Of a stretch of DNA of 64,000 nt, positions 1 through 7,092 are shown piece after piece. Below the pieces are notes generated by a model. That model made no database searches. It worked only from the letters and a program-made list of their open reading frames with translations, and had not been told where the DNA came from. Source of the DNA: CAWDPQ01 sp963804245 (GTDB lineage: Bacteria > Acidobacteriota > Vicinamibacteria > Vicinamibacterales > 2-12-FULL-66-21). The DNA is taken from NCBI GenBank assembly GCA_963804245.1, contig CAWDPQ010000009.1, positions 248,001 to 312,000 of the forward strand. The letters are read 5' to 3'. The translations under genes were made by a program, and so were the position numbers. The stretch's first letter is position 1. Every line of letters starts with the position of its first letter.

Positions 1-561
1 GCGGACGCCAATCCGAGCCCCCGCGGAACCGCGGAACTCGTGGAGGCGCACGGCACAGCACTCGCCGATGCCGTCGATCGTGCGCTCGGTGCAATGACGC
101 CCGTGCCTCCGTCATTGCGAACTGCGTTCAGCACGGTCGATCTGCCGTTCATCGACGCCGAGGCGCGAGAGCGGTGGAGGAAGCAACTCGATATCGAGGA
201 CGTGTACCTCCAACGACACGCCGCCCTCATGCAGGCGGCCATCGCGCGCGACGGCCGCCTGCCGGCGGCGCAGCCGGATCCCATACAGGTGTGGCAGTTT
301 GCCGACGGCCTGACGCTCGTCGCGCTCGGTGGCGAGGTCGTCGTCGACTACGCCTTGCGCCTCGCGAAGGAGTATCCACAGCGGCGCATGTGGGTCGCCG
401 GATACAGCAACGATGTCTTCGGCTACGTGCCGTCCGCCCGTGTGTGGCGGGAGGGAGGATACGAGGGTGGCGATGCGATGATCTATTATGGGCGGCCGGC
501 TCCATTCACCGAACGAGTCGAGGAGTTGATCGTTCGTGAAGTGGCGGAGATGGTGAAGTAG
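1..561 (+). CDS. Neutral/alkaline ceramidase-like protein, C-terminal part (5' truncated by the window)
   Basis: The frame is open from base 1 and ends in TAG at 559-561, so only about 186 C-terminal residues are present. Residues near the edge (ADANPSPRGT, then ELVEAHG) resemble the conserved part of the neutral/alkaline non-lysosomal ceramidase family. The later segment GGEVVVDYALRLAKE matches that family's conserved region, where the fold joins its C-terminal Ig-like domain. Family members hydrolyse N-acyl bonds of ceramides outside the cytoplasm; many acidobacterial homologues have no tested substrate. The catalytic zinc site would lie upstream of the window, so activity cannot be judged. 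The GTG at position 40 is an internal codon, not the start. The stop codon lies inside a REP element (558-584). Confidence 0.75.
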   Translation, partial: ADANPSPRGTAELVEAHGTALADAVDRALGAMTPVPPSLRTAFSTVDLPFIDAEARERWRKQLDIEDVYLQRHAALMQAAIARDGRLPAAQPDPIQVWQFADGLTLVALGGEVVVDYALRLAKEYPQRRMWVAGYSNDVFGYVPSARVWREGGYEGGDAMIYYGRPAPFTERVEELIVREVAEMVK

Positions 562-639
562 GCCCGGGCTTCAGCCCGGGCGTCCACGGATCAGCAACGA
601 GTCGGTTTTCTAACGCCCGGCCTGAAGGCCGGGCCTACG
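558..639. repeat. REPIN-like pair of GTAG-headed REP hairpins
   Basis: On the + strand, GTAG (558-561) is followed by a perfect 8-bp hairpin GCCCGGGC-TTCA-GCCCGGGC (562-581). On the - strand a second copy reads GTAGGCCCGGCCTTCAGGCC... and occupies about 612-638. The two units face each other across about 30 bp, the inverted-pair layout called a REPIN. A GTAG head followed by a GC-rich hairpin is the known signature of REP sequences mobilised by RAYT (TnpA_REP) transposases. No RAYT gene is in the window. The element fills the gap between the ceramidase-like gene and the aminotransferase. Confidence 0.8.
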
Positions 640-650
640 GTAAAGCTGAT

Positions 651-2009
651 ATGACAAAGCGAATCAGTCGCCGCAAATTCCTCGGGACGGTGACCGCGGG
701 CACTGCGTTGGTCGGGGCGCCCAGACGACTTCGAGCACAGTCGTCGGCTGGTGCGGGCGCATCGAAGGGTCTCGCGCTCCTTGGCGGAACGCCGGTGCGA
801 CGCACGCCTTTCCCGGCATGGCCGGTTGCCGACGAACGCGAGGAGCGCGCTCTCGTCGACTTGATTCGCAGCGGCAAGTGGTTCAGAGGGAAGAACGTCG
901 AGGCGTTCGAGGCGTCCTATGCCACGTTGACCGGTGCGAAGCACTGCCTGGCCACGGCCAACGGGACGAGTGCGCTGATTACGTCGTTGGCCGCGCTGGG
1001 TATCGGGCCGGGCGACGAGGTGATCGTCCCGCCCTACACGTTCGTGGCGACGGTGAACACGGTGCTGCTGATGCACGCACTGCCGGTCTTCGTCGACAGC
1101 GATATCGAGACCTTTCAGATCGACGCACGGAAGGTCGCACAGGCGATCACGGCGAACACGCGCGCGATCATTCCCGTGCACCTCGGCGGCGCCGCCGCCG
1201 ACCTCGACACGATTCTGGACATTGCGAAAAAGCGCGCCGTTCCCGTCATCGAGGACGCGTGCCAGTCGCACCTCGCAGAGTGGCGGGGGCGCAAGGTCGG
1301 CAGCTACGGCCGAACGGGCTGCTTCAGTTTCCAGGCGAGCAAGAACCTGAACTCAGGCGAGGGCGGTGCCATCCTCACCGGCGACGACGAGCTCGTTGAA
1401 ACGTGTTATCGCTTCCACAACAACAGCCGCGGCCGGCGCAACACCGGCGCCGATTTCTCGTATCGCAGCCCGGGCGCGAATCTCCGCATGACCGAGTTTC
1501 AGGCGGCGCTGCTGATGGCACAAATGACCCGGCTCGAGGCGCAGTCGCGGATTCGCGAGCAGAACGCGGCATATCTCACCGGCCTGCTGAAGGAGATCCC
1601 CGGCATCACGCCTGCGCGCATGTACGACGGCTGCACGCGCAACGCGTATCACCTCTACATGTTCCGCTACGATGCCAGCCGGTTCGCTGGGCTGCCGCGG
1701 GCGGCATTCCTCAAGGCGCTCGGCGCAGAAGGCGTGCCGGCTTCGAGCGGATACTCGCCGCTCAACAAGGAGCCGTTTCTCGAGGCCGCGCTCTCGACTC
1801 CGGGCATGCGGAAGCTGTATTCGAAGCAGCAGCTCGACATCACCCTCGATCGAAGCCGTTGTCCGGAAAACGATCGCCTCTGTTCGGAAGCGATCTGGCT
1901 CACACAGACGATGCTTCTCGGACCGCGGAAGGACATGGACGACGTGGCCGATGCGGTGCGGAAGGTGCAGGCGCACGCCGCGCAACTGGTGAAGGAGCGG
2001 ACGATATGA
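651..2009 (+). CDS. DegT/DnrJ/EryC1/StrS family PLP-dependent aminotransferase with Tat-type signal
   Basis: Residues 1-30 form a twin-arginine-type leader (SRRKFLG then a hydrophobic stretch and RAQ). The remainder is a full-length fold-type I sugar aminotransferase/dehydratase-like protein. The PLP-binding lysine is K231 in FSFQASKNLNSGEGG, and the upstream ANGTSAL, PPYTFVAT and VIEDACQSHLA segments are typical of the family. Members act on nucleotide-sugar keto intermediates or, as in other 'twin-arginine DegT' proteins of Acidobacteria and Planctomycetes, on unknown substrates. Export of a PLP enzyme by Tat is plausible because cofactor-loaded enzymes use that route. The ATG lies 12 nt after the REP pair with no strong ribosome-binding site. 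Substrate unknown. Confidence 0.9.
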   Translation: MTKRISRRKFLGTVTAGTALVGAPRRLRAQSSAGAGASKGLALLGGTPVRRTPFPAWPVADEREERALVDLIRSGKWFRGKNVEAFEASYATLTGAKHCLATANGTSALITSLAALGIGPGDEVIVPPYTFVATVNTVLLMHALPVFVDSDIETFQIDARKVAQAITANTRAIIPVHLGGAAADLDTILDIAKKRAVPVIEDACQSHLAEWRGRKVGSYGRTGCFSFQASKNLNSGEGGAILTGDDELVETCYRFHNNSRGRRNTGADFSYRSPGANLRMTEFQAALLMAQMTRLEAQSRIREQNAAYLTGLLKEIPGITPARMYDGCTRNAYHLYMFRYDASRFAGLPRAAFLKALGAEGVPASSGYSPLNKEPFLEAALSTPGMRKLYSKQQLDITLDRSRCPENDRLCSEAIWLTQTMLLGPRKDMDDVADAVRKVQAHAAQLVKERTI

Positions 2010-2018
2010 CGAGCGGCC

Positions 2019-4064
2019 GTGCGGTCGCCTCTTGATTTTGCCGCGGTGAGGCCTCATCGTACGGCCGTGATTCCGGCCGTCATCCCCGGAGAGCCATATC
2101 GCGAAACCGACGTCTCAGGAACCACGACTCGCGCCGCGCTGCTGCTGATTTTTACCTACACCTACCTGGCCAACGCGTGGGTCGGCGACGACGCCTACAT
2201 CACGTTTCGCACCGTCTGGAACTTCGTCCACGGCTTCGGGCTCACGTTCAATCCCGACGAGCGCGTACAGGCGTACACGCATCCACTCTGGATGCTCGTC
2301 ATCTCCGCGGCGCACTTCGTCACACGCGAGTTCTTCTTCACGCAGAATGTCGTCTCGTGGGCGTTCACCGCCGCCACGATATGGATGCTGATCAAATGGT
2401 CCAACAGCGCCCTGCGTGCAGCGGTGCTGGTGCTGTGGCTGATCAGCTCGAAAGCGTTCATCGACTATTCATCGTCCGGCCTGGAATATCCGCTCAGTTA
2501 CTTTCTCCTGGTGTTGTTCTACACGCGATATCTGGACAAGCCCCTCGAGAGCGTGCCCGATGTCCGCGAGTTACGGCGGTCTGTTCTCTTTGCGTCGCTG
2601 GCGTTCCTGAACAGACCCGATGCGGTGCTGCTGTATGTGGTGCACCTTGCGGAAAGCGTGTGGCGCTGTCTGCGCACGCGAACGTGGCCGACCTTGGGGG
2701 TGGTCGCGCTCGGGGCCTCGCCAGCGCTCGTCTGGCTGGCCTTCGCGACGATCTATTACGGCTTCCCGCTGCCGAATACCTATTACGCCAAGGTGGCGAC
2801 GGGCGTCCCCTCCTTCCTGGTGTATCGGCAGGGCCTCGCTTACGTCCTGAACGGCATCAGCCACGATCCGATCACGCTCGGCACGATCGCACTCTCATGC
2901 GTGGTCGCCGCCCGAGGCAGCGGCCCGAGCCGCCGTGCGGCGATGTCCGCCCTGCTCTACGTGCTGTACACAGTTTCGGTTGGCGGCGACTTCATGAGCG
3001 GCCGGTTCTTCGCCATGCCGTTCCTCGTCGCGGTGATGGTGATCTCCCGCGAGGTCGGATCGCTGGCGCCATATGCTGCCGGCGCGCTCGTCCTCTACAA
3101 CGTGCTGGTTCCGATCGCCCCAATCAAAACGACAGCCACTTATGAGGCCGCGTGGCCATGGCGAACCCAGAACGGAATCAAAGACGAGCGCGGCTACTAC
3201 CATCAGGCAACCAACGTCCTGTTTTTCAGCCCGTTCCGCCAGTTGCCCGACTTCGTATGGGTTCGAGAGGGCACCAGCTTCCGCAACTCCGAGCAGAAGG
3301 TCACCGTTCAGGGCAGCATCGGCTTCTATGGACTCTATGCCGGACCGTCGAAGTTCCTGGTCGACAGAAACGCGCTGTCCGATCCGTTTCTCGCCCGCCT
3401 TCCGGTGTCACCCCGCTACTACTTCGAGTTCTATGCGGGACACTTCTTCAGGGACATTCCCGACGGCTACCTCGACTCGGTCAACGCCGATCGGAATCTC
3501 GTCGACGATCCGTTCCTGCGTGACTTCTACGATCGTGTCCGCCGCATCACCCGCGGGCCGCTCTTCACCGGCAGCCGTATCCAGGACATCCTCGCCTTCA
3601 ACCTGGGAAGATACCGAAACTTCCACGAGGTGTATGCGAAACGCCGTCAGATCGCGCTGTCCATTCGTGCCGACAACGAACGCTTCATCACCGACGTTGG
3701 CGAACGCGATGCGACGGCGGGAACGCTGAAGGCGGCCGGCCGATCCGGCTATCTCGAATACGGTCCCGGCATACCGGCGAGGAGGGGAGCCTATCGCGCA
3801 CGGTGGCTGGGGACGGTCGAGGACGCGCCCGGTGGAAAGGTTGGGTTCGTGGAAGTGTGGTTGGGACCTGACCAGCAGATTGCGCGTCAGCCCGTGGTGT
3901 TGGGCGCCAGCATGTCGGGCCATCTGCTGGCGGAGATTGATTTCAAGCTTCCAGACGACGTGCGTGCTCTGGAGTATCGGTTCTACGTGAACGACGGTGT
4001 GCGGATGACGCTGGAGCGCATCGAGTTGTATTCGGGAACTGCGATTCCCACTGATGGACCCTGA
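2019..4064 (+). CDS. Multi-pass membrane protein, GT-C-type glycosyltransferase-like
   Basis: This 681-residue protein has an N-terminal half with about 9-10 hydrophobic segments and a soluble C-terminal third. Near the first membrane segment it carries GDDAYITFRTVWNF followed by GFGLTFNPDERVQAYTHPLW. An acidic pair directly after the first membrane helix is the hallmark of polyprenyl-phosphate-sugar-dependent GT-C enzymes. The segment also recalls mycobacterial arabinofuranosyltransferase AftB-like proteins, though this is from memory. It would transfer a lipid-linked sugar on the outer face of the membrane. The start is uncertain: GTG at 2019 is the first in-frame option, but residues 1-34 look non-conserved and GTG at 2046 is possible. 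It follows the aminotransferase by 9 nt. Confidence 0.65.
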   Translation: MRSPLDFAAVRPHRTAVIPAVIPGEPYRETDVSGTTTRAALLLIFTYTYLANAWVGDDAYITFRTVWNFVHGFGLTFNPDERVQAYTHPLWMLVISAAHFVTREFFFTQNVVSWAFTAATIWMLIKWSNSALRAAVLVLWLISSKAFIDYSSSGLEYPLSYFLLVLFYTRYLDKPLESVPDVRELRRSVLFASLAFLNRPDAVLLYVVHLAESVWRCLRTRTWPTLGVVALGASPALVWLAFATIYYGFPLPNTYYAKVATGVPSFLVYRQGLAYVLNGISHDPITLGTIALSCVVAARGSGPSRRAAMSALLYVLYTVSVGGDFMSGRFFAMPFLVAVMVISREVGSLAPYAAGALVLYNVLVPIAPIKTTATYEAAWPWRTQNGIKDERGYYHQATNVLFFSPFRQLPDFVWVREGTSFRNSEQKVTVQGSIGFYGLYAGPSKFLVDRNALSDPFLARLPVSPRYYFEFYAGHFFRDIPDGYLDSVNADRNLVDDPFLRDFYDRVRRITRGPLFTGSRIQDILAFNLGRYRNFHEVYAKRRQIALSIRADNERFITDVGERDATAGTLKAAGRSGYLEYGPGIPARRGAYRARWLGTVEDAPGGKVGFVEVWLGPDQQIARQPVVLGASMSGHLLAEIDFKLPDDVRALEYRFYVNDGVRMTLERIELYSGTAIPTDGP

Positions 4065-4069
4065 CTTTG

Positions 4070-4143
4070 GGGGTCAGATCTTGTTTCTTGCACGAGTGTG
4101 ACCTCCGGCGAGGACACTCGTGCAAGAAACAAGATCTGACCCC
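4070..4143. repeat. Perfect 30-bp palindrome, GGGGTCAGATC family, copy 1
   Basis: The left arm (4070-4099, starting GGGGTCAGATCTTGTTTCTT) is exactly complementary to the right arm (4114-4143), with a 14-nt loop. The Shine-Dalgarno-like AAGGAG at 4144-4149 begins on the base after the right arm and precedes the ATG at 4158. Two related palindromes occur at 49291-49363 and 50558-50617. The arms are AT-rich compared with the genome. The GGGGTCAGA end recalls palindromes near REP-associated transposases, but that link is unverified. Confidence 0.9.
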
Positions 4144-4157
4144 AAGGAGCAGAACGT

Positions 4158-5399
4158 ATGAACAGGCGCACGTTTCTCAGATCGGTCGCCGCCGCACCCG
4201 CGATTGCCATGATGCGCCCTGCCAGGCTGCTCGCCGCACTGCCCAAGGGCAAGATCACCCGCGTGCGAATCTATCGGCCGCCGAACTTCAACCCGCTCTT
4301 CAATCAGAGCAACATGGTCGTCACGGTGGAGACCGACATCGGCATCACCGGCATCGGCGAGGGCGGCTCGAAGGACACGCTCGAACAGTGCGCCGGCACG
4401 CTTATCGGCAAGAATCCGTTCAAGATCGAGGCGATCTGGCAGGAAGCGTACATCGCGTGGTTCTACCCGCCAGGACGCGAGAAGACGCACGCGCTCGGAG
4501 CCTTGGACCTGGCATTGTGGGACATCAAGGGCAAGGCGCTGGGCCTGCCCGTTCACGAACTGCTGGGCGGCACGGCCCGCGATTATTGCGAGTGCTACGC
4601 CACTGGCGGCGCCCGTCCGGCCGGCGCGGCCGCCGACGCCAAATTGAGTCTGCGGGAACGTGCCAGGGCGACGATGGAAGCTGGTTATCGGGCGTTTCGC
4701 ATGGGCGCCGGCGACGTCCCGATCGGGGACGTGTACGACACGAGAACCGCCGTGCGCCGAATCGAACAGGACTGCAAGGACGTCCGCGAGGGCGTGGGGC
4801 CTGATGGAAACTGGTGCATCGACCTTCATCAGCGCTTCGACCTGAACGACGCGCTCCGATGTTGCAAGGCGATGGAGCCGTACGAGCCGTTCTTCGTCGA
4901 AGATCCCGTTCGGGACGAACATGCGCTCCAGGACATCCCCAAGCTCAGACAGATGACGACGGTACCGCTGACGCACGGCGAGGAGTGGGGATTGAAATGG
5001 GACTTCAACCGGCTGGTCGAAAGTCATGACGTCGACTTCATCCGGTCCACGCTGCCGAACGTGGGCGGCATCACCGAGATGATGAAAGTCGCCGGCATCT
5101 GCGAAACCCACGCCGTCGGCATCGTCCCGCACTTCACCGGGCCGATTGCGACGGCGGCGTTGGTGAACTGCCTGTCGTCGTTCTCGGGCCCGGTGATGCT
5201 GGAATACAACTACGGCGGCCGCCCCATCGACTACCTGCCGCAGTGCCTGGATTTCAAGAACGGTAAGGCCTACACGAATGAACGCCCTGGGCTTGGCGTC
5301 ACCGCTGACATGAAGCAGTTGACGATGATTGGTGAGGTCACCGAGCCGGGTCGACGGAACGTGTACAGGCGTCCGGACGGATCGTTGACGCATTGGTAG
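4158..5399 (+). CDS. Enolase-superfamily enzyme (mandelate racemase/muconate lactonizing type), Tat-type signal
   Basis: The protein has 413 residues, with an N-terminal twin-arginine-type leader (MNRRTFLRSVAAAP). The capping domain follows (VETDIGITGIGEGG; HALGALDLALWDIKGK; PVHELLGG), then the TIM-barrel with metal-ligand positions in CIDLHQRFDL and FFVEDP. A further segment is LTHGEEWG, and FIRSTLPNVGGITEMMK is close to D-galactonate/gluconate dehydratase-like subgroups. Such enzymes abstract the proton alpha to a carboxylate, usually dehydrating or racemising sugar acids. The AAGGAG at 4144-4149 sets the ATG at 4158. Its neighbour genes also handle sugars. The subgroup is not certain because the acid/base residues cannot be aligned here. 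Confidence 0.9.
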   Translation: MNRRTFLRSVAAAPAIAMMRPARLLAALPKGKITRVRIYRPPNFNPLFNQSNMVVTVETDIGITGIGEGGSKDTLEQCAGTLIGKNPFKIEAIWQEAYIAWFYPPGREKTHALGALDLALWDIKGKALGLPVHELLGGTARDYCECYATGGARPAGAAADAKLSLRERARATMEAGYRAFRMGAGDVPIGDVYDTRTAVRRIEQDCKDVREGVGPDGNWCIDLHQRFDLNDALRCCKAMEPYEPFFVEDPVRDEHALQDIPKLRQMTTVPLTHGEEWGLKWDFNRLVESHDVDFIRSTLPNVGGITEMMKVAGICETHAVGIVPHFTGPIATAALVNCLSSFSGPVMLEYNYGGRPIDYLPQCLDFKNGKAYTNERPGLGVTADMKQLTMIGEVTEPGRRNVYRRPDGSLTHW

Positions 5400-5415
5400 G
5401 CACCAGGGGTCTTCG

Positions 5416-5501
5416 CTTGTCGAAGATCGACAGGAGAACGGGAGAAAGGGAGATCAATAAGTTTCTCCCTTTCTCGTCTTCTCCTGTGGGTCTTTGGCAA
5501 G
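5416..5501. repeat. Long imperfect hairpin, GGAGAA purine-arm family, copy 1
   Basis: Left arm 5416-5452 and right arm 5465-5501 are each 37 nt and about 80 percent complementary, with a 12-nt AT-rich loop. The left arm contains GGAGAACGGGAGAAAGGGAG and is almost pure purine. The hairpin begins 16 nt after the enolase-superfamily stop. No clear T-run follows, so it is not a textbook terminator, though it may end transcription. Relatives with the same arm sequence lie at 18993-19066 and 36320-36407. Confidence 0.85.
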
Positions 5502-5539
5502 CAATGCAGCGGGCGGTAGCTGTCGCCGACTAGAATTCG

Positions 5540-6268
5540 ATGATGCGTCACGTGGTAGCCACCATGCCCGTTGTCACGGTCCTGCTAATTCTTGCTGCGA
5601 CATCTCCGCTGCACCCGCAATCGATCAGACCCTCGATTCGGATCGTCCTCGTCGGCGACTCGACGGTCACTGACGACTCGGGCTGGGGTGGTGGATTCCG
5701 GAAACTCGTGACCGGCGCCGCCGAAGTGGTCAACACCGCGGCGAACGGTCGAAGCTCGAAGAGCTTCATCGACGAGGGCCGTTGGAAAGAGGCGCTGGCG
5801 AAACGCGGGAACTACTATCTCATTCAGTTCGGCCACAACGACGAACCGGGCAAGGGACCGGAGCGCGAGACGGATCCCAAAACCACCTACCGGGCGAATA
5901 TGACGCGCTACGTGGATGAGGCGCGCGCCATCGGCGCGAAGGCGGTTCTGGTGACGTCCCTCGTCCGACGCATCTACAACGAAGATGGCACAATCCGGAC
6001 AACTCAAACCCCTTACGTCGAAGCGGTGCGGGCGCTGGCGGTAGAGAAGAGCGTTCCGCTCGTCGACCTGCACGCGATCACCACCGCGGATGCGGAACAT
6101 GCAGGCGACGAGGTGTGGGCGGATCTCAGCCCGCGGGATGACAAAGGCCAGGTCGACCGCACGCACCTGAATGCGAAGGGAAGCGAGGTCGTCGCGCAGC
6201 TGCTGGTGGATGCGCTGCGGAAGGCAGTTCCTGAGCTGAACGCCTACTTTTTGGTCAGCTCTCGATAG
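5540..6268 (+). CDS. SGNH/GDSL hydrolase, rhamnogalacturonan acetylesterase-like
   Basis: The 242-residue secreted protein has a hydrophobic leader over residues 1-27. The SGNH blocks are clear: GDST with nucleophile S41, the AANGRSSKSF segment, GHNDEPG (block III), and DRTHLN with catalytic D206 and H209. The order and GDSTVTDDSGWGGGF agree with rhamnogalacturonan acetylesterases (RhgT/YesT type). Those remove acetyl groups from pectin backbones. The substrate is inferred from family resemblance only. The gene overlaps the convergent deacetylase gene tail to tail by 25 nt. It sits among other carbohydrate-active genes. Confidence 0.85.
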   Translation: MMRHVVATMPVVTVLLILAATSPLHPQSIRPSIRIVLVGDSTVTDDSGWGGGFRKLVTGAAEVVNTAANGRSSKSFIDEGRWKEALAKRGNYYLIQFGHNDEPGKGPERETDPKTTYRANMTRYVDEARAIGAKAVLVTSLVRRIYNEDGTIRTTQTPYVEAVRALAVEKSVPLVDLHAITTADAEHAGDEVWADLSPRDDKGQVDRTHLNAKGSEVVAQLLVDALRKAVPELNAYFLVSSR

Positions 6269-7086
6269 TTCGTCAGCTTGATGCCGCGCCGCGTGATGAC
6301 TTCCCGTACTTTCGGGCTGGTCCACGCTTCGAGCACCGCGCTCCGATCGGCAGCCACCCACTCGTATCCAAGATGTCCGAACGCCCGCATCTCGGGATCG
6401 TCGGTTGCCGCGTGGTCGATGTGCTCCCACAGTCCGGGGCCGATAGTTTCGAGCTTTGCCGCAAGCTTGTCGGCTTTCATGGCGCCCGAGTCCTTGCTCT
6501 CGTAGACACGGAAGAGCAATTGAACGCCGAGGTCTGACGGCACCACGAGACCGTATTCCTTGCTCAGGCGGGCAACGACGGCCTGTACCTCAGGCGCCAG
6601 CGACGTGAACCCCATGTGGTTCCACGTGTAAGTGGCCTGCGGGATGTGCCGCTTCGCCATGTCCAGCTGCGCGCGAAGCTCGCGTTCGATCTCGTCAATC
6701 TTCCAGCCGCTCTCCTTGATGCTCTTTCCGGCCGCAAAGCCGGGCCGCGGTTGCACGATGGGGAAGAAATAGCCGTCTGCGTCGACGATCGAAGCGGCAT
6801 GAGTCAGCGGGCGCCACTTGACGTTCTCCCACTCGCTGGTGAGCGCCAGATGCACGCCGACGTCCAATTCCGGATTTTCCTTGAGCAGCCGCACGGCCTC
6901 CGGAAACCACGGACCCGGCACGATCACGTTGGTCGTGGTGAGCACACCACGCTTGTAGGCATCGATCGTCGCCACGTTGATCCCGTGTCCGGCCGCCATG
7001 TCATCGCCTTTGACGATCAGGCGGATCTCGGCGGGTGGTGGCTGCAGGGCGAGGAGAGTCAGAACGAAGACGATGCCGGTGCGCAT
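6244..7086 (-). CDS. ChbG/YdjC (HpnK)-family carbohydrate deacetylase, secreted
   Basis: The 280-residue protein begins with a signal peptide (MRTGIVFVLTLLALQPPPAE). The mature start IRLIVKGDDMAAGHGIN holds the Asp-Asp metal motif of the family, and DVGVHLALTSEW holds the first His ligand. YTWNHMGF probably carries the next His. YdjC-like enzymes deacetylate chito-oligosaccharides or related N-acetyl sugars in a distorted TIM barrel. It lies 6 nt downstream of the PQQ dehydrogenase on the same strand, so the two are probably co-transcribed. Its 3' end overlaps the acetylesterase gene by 25 nt. Confidence 0.88.
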   Translation of the reverse strand: MRTGIVFVLTLLALQPPPAEIRLIVKGDDMAAGHGINVATIDAYKRGVLTTTNVIVPGPWFPEAVRLLKENPELDVGVHLALTSEWENVKWRPLTHAASIVDADGYFFPIVQPRPGFAAGKSIKESGWKIDEIERELRAQLDMAKRHIPQATYTWNHMGFTSLAPEVQAVVARLSKEYGLVVPSDLGVQLLFRVYESKDSGAMKADKLAAKLETIGPGLWEHIDHAATDDPEMRAFGHLGYEWVAADRSAVLEAWTSPKVREVITRRGIKLTNYRELTKK

Positions 7087-7092
7087 GTGAGC

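Noticed and set aside
591..1271. - strand frame over the aminotransferase start
   Set aside because: Low-complexity Arg-rich antisense shadow, no leader and no motif.
4074..5393. Long open frame (about 439 codons) on the - strand
   Set aside because: It is fully antisense to the enolase-superfamily gene, has no motif and is Arg/Val-rich as expected of a shadow frame in high-GC DNA.
5416..5501. Candidate CRISPR or tRNA-like structure
   Set aside because: There is one palindrome with no regularly spaced identical repeats and no acceptor/anticodon pattern; no CRISPR array or tRNA was found anywhere in the window.
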